From Daedaleopsis sinensis (Eukaryota > Basidiomycota > Agaricomycetes > Polyporales > Polyporaceae): DNA of 64,000 nucleotides. The notes under the pieces were generated by a model, which saw only the letters and a program-made list of their open reading frames with translations, was not told where the DNA came from and did no database searches. Numbering within the stretch: the first letter of the stretch is position 1; every line of letters starts with the position of its first letter. Shown here piece after piece: positions 42,826 through 54,487 of the stretch. Both the position numbers and the translations under genes were made by a program. The stretch is taken from contig CM066300.1 of assembly GCA_033807695.1 (NCBI GenBank), positions 5,146,001 through 5,210,000 of the forward strand. The letters are read 5' to 3'.

Positions 42826-45776
42826 CTACGAGGAAAACGAGGACGAGGAGGAAAGCGCGGAGCCAAAGATATCAGAGTCCTGGCTGGCCGAGGCGATTAC
42901 ATCGCGCCGCGCGAGGTCCTCGACCGCCTTCGCGAGCTGCGCGTTCACCGCCGCCTGCCTCTGCGCCCGCGAGTCCTTGCCGAATCGCTTGAACAACTCT
43001 GCACATAACACGCCCGCATCAGCTCTCTGCCCTTGTCGCACATGCGGAGAAAACACAGAGACTCACCCAAGAAGCGCTCCCCGACCCACAGGCCGAGCGG
43101 TGCGTTCCCCACGATGACAGGCGTCTTCGTGAGCTCGCTAGTGCTAGTGCCCTTCGTCGGGGGCGCACCGAGCCCCGCAGCGAGCTGTTCGCAGGTCTGG
43201 AGCATCGTGCGCGCGTGGTCGCCCGCCGTGTGCAGGTAGTGCGCAGCGATGAGCGCGAGGACGAGCGCGCGCAGGTGGTTGTCCTGCGCCTTCGTCGCGA
43301 GCTCGAGCGCAATCTTCAGGCGCTGTCTGCACAGGGATGTTCTCGTCAGTGCTCCTGACGTCCTATTATATATCCGCGAGAGGGCGAGACACGCACTTTG
43401 CCTTGAGGATCTCTGGGGTGAGGCACGCGTCGAGTACCTCCCCGACTGCTTCGAGCGTCCCGCCCGTCTCGCGACACAGGTGAATGACCTGTCGTGCTTC
43501 GAGGTCTTCCACTTCCACGTCCGCCTCGGTCCACTCGTCGTCCGTCTCGGACAAACCGCAACGCCATGAGTCTCCCATCGTCGCCTTCCGGCGTAGCACC
43601 CCAACGCGGAGCGCAATCTCACCAGCACGCGCCGCGACGATCACATAGCTTTCTGGTTCGGAATGGTGCGCGGCCGCGCGGTAGCAGCGGAGAGCACGAG
43701 CAGGGCGTGCGAGGGCGTGCGCGAGGTGGGCGTGGTGGAGAGCGATGCGAGCGGAGAAGAGGGAGAAGATGTCGTATGTGCGCGTGTGTGCGATGAGCGC
43801 GTCGAGGTTCTGCAGATGCGATGTTAAATGATAGGGTGCGCGGGCGCCGAGTGCGTGCAGGGGACGTACCTCCTCAGCCGCATCGAACTCGCTCCGCATG
43901 ATGGATACCTGCGATGTGCGAGTCAGCAGACCGGAGCAATAGCTACGCACTGTAACGTACTGCGATCACCTCGCATAGTAGGTCTGCTTTGATTCTTGCG
44001 AGCCGCTGTTCGACCTCTTCAACGTCGCCCATGCTCGACCATAGCGAGACTAGAATAGAACGAAGTGAGCGACGGAAGATCGTACACGGCTCTCGACGCA
44101 CAAGAAATGTCCCGAGTGGCCTCAGAGGCCCATGTTGTCAAGCCCTCCGTCGCGAAGACCTTGCGCTTCGGTTTGCGCCCGACTGCATCCCGCTTGGATG
44201 CGCTGCTAATCAGGAATGCAAGCAAGAAGAGCACCCTAGGATGAGTCACTTGCACGACGAGCGATGGCCCCGACGAGAATGTAACCTAATGCCGCATATA
44301 GTCAGTGACTTGACCACATGCGCATTCAAACGGCCGCGGAATACCTCGACGTGTCCTTCCGGGAACTTCTCGAGCACCTCGGAGTCGAGCAACGCGTGCA
44401 GGTGAGATAGTCTCGGAGAGACTTGGGCAGCCTCGCCCGTATGTGTGTAATACACGATAGACAGCATGAGCAGATGCACCGACATCGCGGCCTCGAGCGG
44501 GTCTTCGAACATGATGAACGTTTGCTCTGCGGGTCGCGTTTGTGCGTGTGCTTTAGCTCCAGCTTCTTGCGTGACACCGTTCTCCTGCGAAGGGTGAAGG
44601 GGCTTGCGGGCTTTCGGCGTTGTGGCGGCCTCATAGGATAAGCCAAGGGCCGTTTCAGCGCGTTGGATGGCATCACGAACGTCATCCCACATGCCAGCGG
44701 CGACGAGGACGCGGGTCCGGAGTACGCGCGCAATTAATGCGATCTGGTTATGCTTGTGAGTCGCGGCGCGGTCTTCAAGCTCCTGAACAGCGTGTAGAGC
44801 CGCATGAATGTCTTGCGCACAAGGCTGAGGGGAAGATAATAGATTGCGATTGTGCGACAAGCCGGAGCGAGGCTTGACTGGCGTGGATGTCGTACTTGTT
44901 GTAGGCTTGATTGTGGATGTAGGTGTCGTTAGAAGGGCGATAAGTGCGAGGTGCGCGGAGTACACGACGTGTGGGGGGTCATTGAGCAAGAATGAAGAGA
45001 GGAGGTTGCGTATCTGATTGCGGGCGAACTTGGTCTTCTGCTGCCATTGCGAGAGCTGCGCTTGAAGAAGTGCGAGTTGGTGCTTATATGCGCGTAGAGA
45101 GGGGTGCTTGATGCTATGTTAGCACCAGTGGCGACGGTCTTTAGACGGGATACTCTTACTTTCTGTGCAATGATGGACTGAGCGGCGTAGACATTAGTCA
45201 ATAATCATCACTCCGAGCGTGAAAGACCTACTCCGCGGCTTATAGCTTTTTCAACCTTTTACCAAGTATGAGTGCTAGGGAAAATGACTGCAAAGACCAT
45301 GATATACGCACCTCCAACTCTATGCCTCGAGCCCACGCGTTTTCCTCCCTCTGACTCCAACCACCACTGATCACCCGCATGCCCACCTCCGCCATTCCAG
45401 TCCATGCGCGACACTCGATGTCCGGAGAGAGAGCCGGTAGTGCAAGACATTTCCGGAGAGCTGTAAGAGACAACACGAGAGAATGCACATAGTATTTGTG
45501 GTTGGGTGGATGTGCGAGTAACGAAGGTAGGCTAACAAGAAGTAGATCTGTAGGAATAGGCTTGAGCTCTTCCTGGAAGGAGGTACGGCGTTTGATAGCG
45601 GGGTCACTACTCGAAGGTAGAGGTGTGAGGGGCTCGAGGTCGGAGAGGTTGTCGTCCGGCTCGGGAGTTGACTGTATGCGCTGTCTCTTCAGTGGTCTCG
45701 GGTTCGCGTCGGTATCAGCGTCCCCTTTGATAGCAGTAGTAGGTCGACGACGTGTCGAAAGTTGGGCAGGAGCCAT
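42826..45776 (-). CDS. SCC4: Cohesin-loading subunit Mau2/Scc4
   Basis: Mau2/Scc4 is a TPR-type helical protein that binds the N-terminus of Scc2/Nipbl and loads cohesin on chromatin. From ATG 45776 a basic, Ser/Pro-rich start with a nuclear-signal-like cluster (RPLKRQRIQ) precedes TPR-like segments. These include LLLVSLPSLLAHPPNHKYYV, HQLALLQAQLSQWQQKTKFA, DIHAALHAVQELEDRAATHK, LEAAMSVHLLMLSIVYYTHT, VTHPRVLFLLAFLISSASKR, DIFSLFSARIALHHAHLAHA, RALRCYRAAAHHSEPESYVI, IALELATKAQDNHLRALVLA, and PLGLWVGERFL followed by ELFKRFGKDSRAQRQAAVNA. Eight or more short introns separate them. The end is Ser-rich. The motif order (KRDAVGRKPKRKVF, LGLWVGERFL) matches fungal cohesin-loading factors. Parts of the gene were copied to 39775-40085. 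Confidence 0.85.
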
Positions 45777-45929
45777 GGCTGTAGTGGTCGTGGTGGTTGA
45801 AGGAAGAGAGCGGACGGTGGACGAGTCGGAGCCTGTCGGAGCGCTACTAACTGCTGTGTGACGAACGCGTGACGTAACGCGCTACAGATGTAACACAACA
45901 GCCTGCCGGGATTAATTCCCCTAGGCGCG

Positions 45930-46290
45930 CTCCTCGACGAGGACGAGTCGACCCCACTATCGTTGCGGTCGAGCTCATCCGCCTCCCCGCGCTGGACTTC
46001 ATGGACGCGGTCGTCGCGCGCATCCCCGCGCTCTAGATGCTCCGCTGCTTCCAGGGCTCGTTGCGCGCCTGTTCGAGCGCCTCCCGCGCACCCTGCGCGA
46101 GCTCACGCCGGATATCCCGTGGCGCAAGGCGGTTGCGGAGCAGGAGGCGGACGCGCTCGTGAACTGTATACTGCATACGCGGGAGTGGGGGATGGCGCTC
46201 GCGCGGGTCGCGCTTGTCCCGCGCATGCGGCGGGTTGCGGTGGCGTGCGCGGAAGCTGGGATGGAAGCTCGTATAGTGAAGGTGTACTAG
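45930..46290 (+). pseudogene. Decayed C-terminal fragment of the F-box-like gene at 37949-39235
   Basis: The reading IRLPALDFMDAVVARIPAL, stop, MLRCFQGSL, then after a frameshift LFERLPRTLRELTPDIPWRK and ALARVALVPRMRRVAVACAE parallels the last ~100 residues of the F-box-like protein (ALETLHCLQGTF, LFQNLPRTLTELKLVVPHRK, ALASVCLVPSIAE, VTQACADCG). There is a TAG at about 46034-46036 and a frame change near 46060. The fragment ends with TAG at 46288-46290. No F-box or upstream LRR part is present. It lies about 150 bp from the start of MAU2. Confidence 0.7.
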
Positions 46291-46641
46291 TATGGTACTA
46301 TGAACAGACGGACCTGGAGAGCAAGCAGTCGATTGCAATCGGTGTGCTACTACGCTACTGTAGATGTGCAATATGTGCGATGTGCGTGATGCATGACGCT
46401 AGAAGTACACTATATGGCTACTATATACACCCCATCAGACAGACATACATTCGATAGATGGATAGATCCGCACACCCCGAGTCCCCGCTCACGCGATGAC
46501 AATAGCCCTCTGCCTCTGTCCGTCGCAGCCGGCTCTCGAGCCCATGCGTGCCCATAGCCATCCCTGGGGCCCGAGACCCCGACCCCGATCCCCAAAATCC
46601 CAAAGAGACACGACAACCACGGCCCGAAAGCGACGACTGCA

Positions 46642-49154
46642 CTACACAGGGGGGATGTACGGCAGCGGCGGCGGGGGTCGATGTCGAGGCGGCCAATACG
46701 GCTCTTCCGCGCCTGCACCTGCACCTGGCGAGCCCAGCGCAGCCTCCTCGCCCTGTGTGACCGCGGCGTCTGCCCCGGGCTTGGCGTCCGCCTTCGTTGC
46801 GGGCTACGCAAACATAGTAAGTCGGTCAGCATCCGATTCGGCGTTTGCATGGACAGCACCCCCGCTGGCCCCGGGGGAGCCAGCGGGGTGAACAGGGAGA
46901 GGGAGAGCGGACAAGGCGCGACGTACCCGGGTCCTCTGCACTGGGTGCGCGGGCACCGCGTTGATCGCATCCTCGGGATACGTCTTCACGCCTGCGTCCT
47001 GTGGGCGGTCGCACGCGCGTCAGCACTCCCGTGCGCACACCCGGAGCGCGGTCCCGTTCACATTGACATTCCCGTGTCCGTGTCCGTGTCCGTCCCCGAC
47101 GCTATCCTGGACGGCTACACCAGCGATGCCGCGCGCAGTATCCGCGTGTACTCCGATGTCTGACAAAGCCATGCACCCGTACGGCGCGACACAGCGAAGG
47201 CATATCGGATAGATTGATACAGATGCCGGGCGGGGATTATCCATGCGAAGTGGGACGTACCAGGAGCTCGCCCGGGTCGCCCTGCGTCTGGCTCTGCGTG
47301 TCGTGCAGGGAGGAGATTATGGGCAGGATGTGCTGGTCGGGCTGGCGCGTGCGCCGCCTGAGCGATTTTCGGGCGTTTAGCCTGTCAGGGTGCCATCAGT
47401 CGACGATTCCCTTCATGCGAGCTCGCACGGGCTGTCAAGGACACTCACGTCGCTAGTGTGGAGGTTGCGTAGACTAGAGGGACGTTTGTGTCAATACGGC
47501 TATGAGGCGGACACAGCGAACGCGACGTACGCTTGGATATTGAGAAGTGCAGAGCAAGGAATATGAGATTCCGGGGCATCGTAAGCCACTGTGTCCCTTG
47601 GCAGTCAGTCCAGTTGTCAATTAAAGTGGCGTCGGTGACACACGCACACAGACGAGTGAGACAGCGGTGGTGATACTAGTATGACAGGGGTCTGTCAGCC
47701 TGGAGCAAGGAGCGGTCAGAAATCGCGGCAACGAACCTGGTAACTAGGCCAGTCTCGACCGTGTATAATGTGACAACGTCAATTAGGTGGTCCGTTCTGT
47801 ACGCGCGTAGGCAGCCAGTCAGTGCCAGTGCTGGTGAGTTGCCGGATGACTAAGGAGCAACGCACACAGTAGAAAAGCCTGTTCGGCTGCGTTGCAGAAG
47901 GGCGATTAGTGAGACGGTGATGAGGACGTCCACAGTCGTGGACAAGGAGAGGCCCATTGTAAAGACCCACTGCGGTCAGGGGTCAGCAGATTGGGGCATC
48001 AGTGGGTGTCAAAGGCGACGTACTCCAACTTGATCGACGAAAGCTTCGTAGCTGCGTAGACCAATCCTAACACGGACGGTCAGCAATGATACAATGGGCG
48101 CTTGGCTGAACCTTACATCTCAGACGTTGACACTGGGCGGTCGTAACTTGAGTCAATCCTGAACGCGAACATGCGGGCAATTTGCCACTTACCGAGCGCT
48201 GCACCTACAATATAGCGATTAGCGGGATGTGTGGAATGATGAATGACAGGTGACGTACCTAGACGGCCAACAGCTAGTACCAACTGCAGGAGTGGATCGG
48301 TACGGTGTCCAGTTGCTAGAGGCGGAGTAGGACACTCACTATTGGTGTAGTCAACCACCATGAGCATCCGCTCACTATTAGATCATCACGAATTGTTAGA
48401 AGTCAGGCACCGGGGAAACGACGGAGGCTTTTGTCACTTACAAATGTAGACACGGTGAGCAAAGAAACTTTGTGGCGGTCAGATGGGAACCATGCTAGAG
48501 GAACGGAAGGTGCGTACCAATGGGAGATGAGCGTGACGATAGCCTAGAACAAGGCATGAGGCGGCATAGACGCACGGAGAGGGAAACGACTCACGGTGAG
48601 AGCTACGGTAAGCTGCAGGGATTGTGGGGATGAGGCCTGGTAGGAGACAAGCGAACGCGGAGCTTACAGCAATAGTCCTACCGAGGAAGGGAAGGTGTGA
48701 CGATCGGATGAAGTCAAGAAGAAGGACCAAACTCACCATGGGATGAAATCGTAGATGTGATCGTTGCCCCAATTCTGGATGAGGTATATCCATGCGGAGG
48801 CGAATGCCATGGATAGGTGTAGTGAGTCGAGGAGCCTGCGAGGAGCATAAATGCGCGTGTTGGGCAAACGTGTGAGCCTAGAGAGACTTGCCATAGCAGA
48901 GAGACCTTCGCGGACGCATATAGCGATGAGATTTCGCAGAGAAGGCAAGCGACGGACTCACGATGACGATGTTCCGCTTGTAATCCTCTCCTCCGTAGAT
49001 CCTGATGTACACGAATGCTTGTGTGGTGACGGTGCCCGAGAGCCTGCGGTTTGGATGAGAATGATGTTCAGATCGAGAACAAGCGAGAGACTAACAGAGC
49101 GGATACGAGGGCGCCGATGAGGATGGCACCTATGGTGTGGCTGACATTGGCCAT
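46642..49154 (-). CDS. Seven-TM membrane protein, DUF6534 type (second copy)
   Basis: Many small exons on the minus strand follow the family order. They start MANVSHTIGAILIGALVSAL (ATG 49152-49154), then GTVTTQAFVYIRIYGGEDYK, LLDSLHLSMAFASAWIYLIQ plus NWGNDHIYDFIPW, IVTLISHCFFAHRV, WVFTMGLSLSTTVDVLITVS, DHLIDVVTLYTVETGLVT, WLTMPRNLIFLALHFSISK, VYATSTLAT and LNARKSLRRRTRQPDQHILP. The tail continues through two further phase-matched exons (KTYPEDAINAVPAHPVQRTR; then a Gly/Ala-rich part) to PLPYIPPV and TAG at 46642-46644. The LNARKSL segment is shared with the copy at 26718-29122. The function is unknown; a membrane sensor or transporter-like role is often guessed for the family but is not shown. 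Confidence 0.75.
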
Positions 49155-50776
49155 TGCTCATCGCGGCCGCCCCGAGTCGGAGGAGGAGAATGAGAGGGGC
49201 GGGGAGTCGGGGGATGGTGGTGGATGAAGAACAAGAAGAGGGCGGGGCGGGCGGGGAGAGCCCAGCGGGGGGCAGGAGGGGACGCGCATGGCAGACGACA
49301 GCTGTAGGAGATAGATTGAACTCCTCTGACGTTTGTGAGAATCCCAATCCATCCTCCCCCAGGCCCATATATGGCTATCATATACCCATTCTCGGCCACA
49401 GACGCCCGAGATCTCTCCTCGATCCGCGCTTATGACCTCAATTTACTCGGCCTCTCCTCCTCTCCTCGAGCTCCTTCCTTCCTCGCTCTACCACCACATT
49501 CTGCTACTATAATGAACTTCTTATCCAACGTTCAACCACCTCTGTTACTCACCGGTAGCGATCCTAGTATGCTTATTTTACAAGTTCGACAATCAACGTC
49601 CTCATGGAACCTAGGTCTGACTCTTCCGACGTTCCTCGGGATGTAAGTAGAAGCATGGCAAGCGGCAACACGTACGGCACTTGTACAAATGCATGCACGG
49701 GCACATAATGTCTCAGAAGAACGTCGACCACATACCGATTGCCTGCGCGCTCCGCAGAGGCACGAGCGCAGCTTCTTGGGCTCAGTGATTCCGAAGCCGC
49801 GGAGAAGCGCATGCACGCTAAGCTCTATATTATCGGAGCCTCGGAGCGACTTCCCTTGCACCCAAGAATGGCTATAGGCATATACGGGCGATCATAGTGA
49901 AGCCAAGCACACTTCTCCCGGCTAAAGCTTCTAGGCGGCCTCGCTGTGTTTGGTCGACGGCATGTAGAGCGAGAGCGGGAAGCAAGTCGGAGCGCTCGCG
50001 ACGGAGGGTACCTTCCAGCGAATGGTGCGACGTACTCACCGCGAGATGAGATCACTAGACTAGAACATGGAGTCAGCGTGTGCGCATTGCGAGCCCGCTG
50101 GCACATAAAGCTGGCCCTCGTGGCTGTTTTTGCTCGATCTTCTTCCGGAGCAGTGCACAGTATTTGCGGGGAATTTCAGTGACGATTATCATCGACTTCA
50201 GGAGCGACCAGCAAGTCTTTGACCTGCTCGGATGGCAATCAATGTGAGATGCGTGCGGTGAGATGTTAAGAGGATTTTCGGCAAGGATGAGAGGTCGTTC
50301 CCGTCGTCGGTCGGTGGTCGTCGTCACAGATACTTATTCGGGCGTGACGCGCTATTCGAAATAGACGCTGCGTGTTACAGCGTGACACTGTCTTTGTCAG
50401 CGACTCGGAATGTCTGCAACCGCCATCCTTTTCAATCCTCCTCCTGCATGTTCCACCTCCCGGGTCACTCAGGCATCTAACCGGACAGGGTATGCTGCGT
50501 ATACAGTGAACCAGGAACTGAGCTGTAAGTAGATGATTGTATTGCACACCACATGACAGGTCTCATGGCACAGAAAACCTTCGGGCGAAGCGACGGCGTC
50601 ATCCACCGCAGCAGACTTATATATCTCTGCCTTCGAAGCTCCAAGCTATTGCGAGTCATCAAAGATAAGTATCTACCTGACTCTGCTCGTTCCGGATCCG
50701 CTCCTCGACTTTCACCTCTGTTACTCTCAAGTACTAGCAGCGACTACTATGACTAGTAGTAACTGAAGCCCTCTGT
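49155..50776. other. Divergent intergenic region, includes start of a tandem repeat unit
   Basis: Promoter side of the 7-TM gene and of the first F-box-like paralogue. From about 49960 it matches 52750 onward in the second unit. The first ~800 bp hold no recognisable gene. Confidence 0.55.
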
Positions 50777-52385
50777 ATGGCATCTGCAACCATCATGATC
50801 GATCCATCGCTAGCGAGCTGGTCTTCTCGTCTCTCTGTGAAGACTCTTCATGCTATCGTCGAGGAAGCATGGAGATTGCCCGCAACAAAGCACGAGCGAT
50901 GGGACCTCTACCATGCACTAGCCGCATCTCATCCTCGCCTGCACGAGGCTCTCCTCTCTGTCGCCTCCCGCATCATCTTCCTTCGTTATGGGCCTTCCCG
51001 GAAGGACATCGAACTCTGTCAACTCATCGCCGCTCAAGCTGCGCTCGACACTTCCACCACCGTCGATGAAGCACGAGATGACTCGTCTGAAAAATGGCGC
51101 GCTCTCCTCCACCATGCGCACATCCACTTCGACTTCACGATGATCATCCACGACCCGCACGGCAAACTCGCCCGCCTCTCGGCCGCACGCGCGCCCGGCG
51201 GCATGCTCGTGCAAGAAGCGCGGCCCAGCGACTCCCCAGCCCCGCCCAGCGAAGAGGCAGCCGTTCGCTCGGCGCGCTGGGAGTCCTACCTCGCCGACGT
51301 GCGCGCCGCCGTACTCCCCGCATGCCCGTGCCCGTCCGTGACCGCGTTCTGCGCGTACAAGGCCCCGCACGCCACGGCGTGCACGCTCCTGCGCGCGCTC
51401 GCGCAGCTCTTCCCCGCGCTCACGCACCTCTACCTGCGCTTCGACTGGGCGCAGCCCCCGGACGCCGACGACGCCTGGCTCCTCGCCGGCGGGCACTTCC
51501 CCGCCGTGCGCTTCCTGCGCCTCGCGGCGTTCCCCGCGTGCGGGTGCGTCCCAGCCGGGACGCAGCGGCACAGACGAGGATGCGTAGGGCCGCACCTGCT
51601 GCGCTTGTTCCCCGGGGTGCGCCACTTGCACCTCGACACCCCGGTGTTCCTGAAGCTGCTCGACCCGCCGCACTCCCTGGACACGGTCACGCTCGAGGCG
51701 CCCCCGAAGGCGTATATCGCGGGGCGGGAGCCGTTTGCGACGATCATGGGCTACAACGTGGTGGCTGCGCTCAGGCGGGGGTTCTTGCAGTGGCCCGATC
51801 GCGACCGCGACACGTCGGATGGTGGTGGGACGAAGACGATCGTGGTGCGTACGGGGACGGTGGACCCGCATGGACTTGACGCGGCGAAGGCTGCGTGTAA
51901 AGAATACGGGATTGTGTTGAAGAAGGATGTGGTGTACCTTGTATGAGTCCGATGGAGAACTGCGGCAGGCGATAGTGGGAGTGGTATGTAGTTCTATCGA
52001 TGTTCGGTAAGAGCCTGTTTCTGTGCCGAGCGTTCGCTGTTTCTGAACGCTGAATGGCATGCTATAGATGCGCCTGTGCTTCCCGATACGAACAGTCTGG
52101 CTTTCAGTCTAGTCGAGCATGGACTAAAAATCTCGCCACACGACTTGAGCAAGCAGGACCTGCGCAGCTACGACAGGGCGCAACATCACATTTCCTTTCG
52201 TTGTTTCTTTCTGAAGCTGTTTGAGTCCGCTCACTTAGTATGGCTAGTGGTGCTGAAATACATAGCCTGACGCGGTGCTGTGCGAAGGACAAAGGGAGTT
52301 AAGTACATACGCATGTACTCATGCCATAGAGGACGGGCATGGGAAGCCAGTGCGATGCTTACTCCTTACCATGAGCTCCAGTTGC
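49960..52385 (+). repeat. Tandem duplication unit 1
   Basis: It covers the upstream region, the first F-box-like paralogue and its 3' flank. Shared landmarks with unit 2 include GGCAAGTCGGAGCGC-like sequence near 49990 and 52770, TGACAGGTCTCATGGCAC at 50556 and 53059, and GTGCGAAGGACA near 52280 and 54782. Coding DNA is more alike than flanks. Confidence 0.8.
50777..51946 (+). CDS. F-box-like/LRR-like protein, tandem paralogue 1
   Basis: This is an intronless 389-residue protein. An F-box-like start reads RLSVKTLHAIVEEAWRLPAT, LYHALAASHPRLHEALLSVA and SRIIFLRYGPSRKDIEL (residues ~19-80). The centre has VRAAVLPACPCPSVTAFCAY, ACTLLRALAQLFPALTHLYL and RFDWAQPPDADDAWLL. The end carries LRLAAFPACGCVPAGT, VFLKLLDPPHSLDTVTLEAP, VAALRRGFLQW and KTIVVRTGTVDPHGLDAAKA. 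Two CxC-like elements (CPCP, CGC) recur in both copies, but no metal site is proved. The tandem copy at 53321-54487 is very similar across the whole length. The function is unknown. Confidence 0.75.
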   Translation: MASATIMIDPSLASWSSRLSVKTLHAIVEEAWRLPATKHERWDLYHALAASHPRLHEALLSVASRIIFLRYGPSRKDIELCQLIAAQAALDTSTTVDEARDDSSEKWRALLHHAHIHFDFTMIIHDPHGKLARLSAARAPGGMLVQEARPSDSPAPPSEEAAVRSARWESYLADVRAAVLPACPCPSVTAFCAYKAPHATACTLLRALAQLFPALTHLYLRFDWAQPPDADDAWLLAGGHFPAVRFLRLAAFPACGCVPAGTQRHRRGCVGPHLLRLFPGVRHLHLDTPVFLKLLDPPHSLDTVTLEAPPKAYIAGREPFATIMGYNVVAALRRGFLQWPDRDRDTSDGGGTKTIVVRTGTVDPHGLDAAKAACKEYGIVLKKDVVYLV

Positions 52386-53320
52386 GTGGCATATCGAGAA
52401 GAAGATCCAGATGGCGGGCGAGGTTGTACTAGGACCAAATAGCCTGAGAGGATGGCAAGTCCGAACTTGCGAGACAAACGCCCGTTACCGCAAAGTCGCC
52501 TAGCCCGGGCCGTGTAAAAGCTTCTCGGCTTATCCCGGTCGCTTGGCCTGCCAGTGCAGCCTCTCTTTCTGAGTCCTCCTCGTTCCTTGAAGCTAGCTCT
52601 AACTTGATCATCTAGGTACCTGTTCAAGTACTTTACCTGAAGAAACAGTGCGTGAGTAGTCTCAATTTGTGCGCTTTCCGACACGCTGCCCGGCCACACT
52701 GGCCACGACTCAGTGACCGCCCTACTAATAATACCAGACAGATTTACAAGCTCCTCGTCGGAGGCAAGTCGGAGCGCGTGCGAATGAGGATATCTTCTAG
52801 CGAGCGGTGCGACGTACTCACTGAGATGAGATCACAGTGGAAGAGATATTCGAGTCACCGTGACGCGCCGGGCGCTCTTAGTCAGCGACTTGGAATTCCC
52901 TTTCGGGCCGAAACTGCCATCCTCCTCCTCCTCCTCCTCCTCCTCCTGCATGTTCCGCCTCCGAGTCACTCGGGTATGTAAGGCCACCACAGACAGGTTA
53001 TCTTGCATATACAGTGAGCCAGGAAACTAGCGGTAAGTAGGTGATTGTATTGCACACATGACAGGTCTCATGGCACAAAAAACGTTTGGGCGAAGCGACG
53101 GCGTCATCCACCAGCATCCACCTGCAGCAAGCCTGGGAGATCACTGGTTACCGGCACCGGTTAGACTTAGATATGCCTGCGAAGCTCCAAGCTATCGCGA
53201 GTCATCAGGTATATCTACTTGACTCTGACTGTCTCGCTCCTGACTCGCTCTTCGACTGTCGCCTCTATCATTCTGAAGTACCGTTGGCACTGATTATGAG
53301 TAGTAAGTGATGCTCTCTCT
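51947..53320. other. Spacer between tandem paralogues
   Basis: It contains the 3' flank of unit 1, about 365 bp not obviously shared between units (52386-52749), and the 5' flank of unit 2 with a CTC triplet run. No separate gene is seen. Confidence 0.55.
52920..52948. repeat. CTC triplet repeat
   Basis: About nine CTC/CCT units in the 5' flank of paralogue 2. Unit 1 has only about two at the matching place (near 50440), so the tract expanded or shrank after the duplication. Confidence 0.8.
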
Positions 53321-54487
53321 ATGACGTCTTTAACCATCGTCAATCGATCGCTAGCGAGCTCGCCCTCTCGTCTTACTGGGGACACCCTTCATGCCATCTT
53401 CGAGGAAGTATGGAGATTGCCCGCTACCAAGAAAGAACGATGGGACCTCTACCACGCACTAGCCGCATCTCATCCACTACTACACGAGACTCTCCTCTCT
53501 GTCGCCTCCCGCATCGTCTTCCTTCGCTATGGGCCTTCCAGGCAGGACATCGAACTTTTTCGGCTCGTCGCTGCTCAGGCTGCGCCCGATTCTTCTACCA
53601 GCGACGCCACCGTCGATGCAGCACCAGATGACTCGTCTACAGAATGTCGGGCTCTCCTCCAACGTGCGCACATATACTTCGACTTCACGATGCTCCTCCA
53701 CACCCCGCGCGGCGAGCTCGCGGAAGGAGCGCAGCCCATCAGCAACGGGCCCCCAGCCCTGCCCAGCGAGGAGGCAGCCGCCCGCCGGCAGGCAGCCGCC
53801 CGCGAGCAGGCAGCTATCCGCGAGGCGCGATGGGAGTCTTACCTGGCCGACGTCCGCGCCGCCGTCCTCACCAACTGCCCTTGCCCGTCCGTGACCGCTT
53901 TCTGCGCGAAACAGGTCCCACACGACACGGCGTGCACGCTCCTGCGGGGGCTCGCGCAGCTCTTCCCCGCGCTCACGCACCTCTACCTGCGCTTCGACTG
54001 GGCATTTCGAACGGACCCCGACAGCGCCTGGCTCCGCGCGGCCGGCCTCCTCCCTACCGTGCGGTTCCTGCGGTTCGCTGCGTTCCCCGCGTGCGGCTGT
54101 GGGCTCTCCGGGACACACTTGTGGGGATGCGTCTGCCCGTACGTGCTGCGCTCGTTCCCGGGCGTGCGCCACGTCCACCTCGACACCCCGGTGTTCCTGA
54201 AGCTGCTCGAACCCCCTCACTCCCTGGACACGGTCACGCTTGAGGCACCCCCGAAGGTGTATATCGCGGGGCGGGCACCGTTTGCGACGATCGTGGGCTA
54301 CAACGTGGCGGCTGCGCTCAGGCGGGGGTTCTTGCAGTGGTCCGATCGTGACGCGTCGGATGGTGGTGGGACGAAGACAATCGTGGTGCGTACGGGCACG
54401 GTGGACCCGCATGGATTTGACGCGGCGAAGGCTGCGTGTGAAGAATACGGGATTGTGTTGAAGAAGGACGTAGTGTACTTGGGATGA
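53321..54487 (+). CDS. F-box-like/LRR-like protein, tandem paralogue 2
   Basis: Intronless, 388 residues, collinear with 50777-51946. The F-box-like region reads RLTGDTLHAIFEEVWRLPAT, LYHALAASHPLLHETLLSVA and SRIVFLRYGPSRQDIEL. A short Ala/Arg/Gln-rich repeat (around AARRQAAAREQAAI) replaces part of the linker of paralogue 1. The centre (VLTNCPCPSVTAFCAK, ACTLLRGLAQLFPALTHLYL) and the end (VFLKLLEPPHSLDTVTLEAP, AALRRGFLQWSD, KTIVVRTGTVDPHGFDAAKA) are kept. Differences are spread over the gene and many are conservative, so the pair is not very recent and both are probably translated. The function is unknown. Confidence 0.75.
   Translation: MTSLTIVNRSLASSPSRLTGDTLHAIFEEVWRLPATKKERWDLYHALAASHPLLHETLLSVASRIVFLRYGPSRQDIELFRLVAAQAAPDSSTSDATVDAAPDDSSTECRALLQRAHIYFDFTMLLHTPRGELAEGAQPISNGPPALPSEEAAARRQAAAREQAAIREARWESYLADVRAAVLTNCPCPSVTAFCAKQVPHDTACTLLRGLAQLFPALTHLYLRFDWAFRTDPDSAWLRAAGLLPTVRFLRFAAFPACGCGLSGTHLWGCVCPYVLRSFPGVRHVHLDTPVFLKLLEPPHSLDTVTLEAPPKVYIAGRAPFATIVGYNVAAALRRGFLQWSDRDASDGGGTKTIVVRTGTVDPHGFDAAKAACEEYGIVLKKDVVYLG

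Noticed and set aside
46421..46696. Minus-strand ORF past the stop of the second 7-TM gene
   Set aside because: A spliced model ends cleanly at 46642; the ORF is in another frame and low complexity.
50918..52060. 380-residue ORF antisense to F-box-like paralogue 1
   Set aside because: The matching antisense ORF exists at 53480-54592. Both arise from GC-rich codon bias over a well-supported sense gene; the translation is Arg/Glu/Val-rich with no domain.
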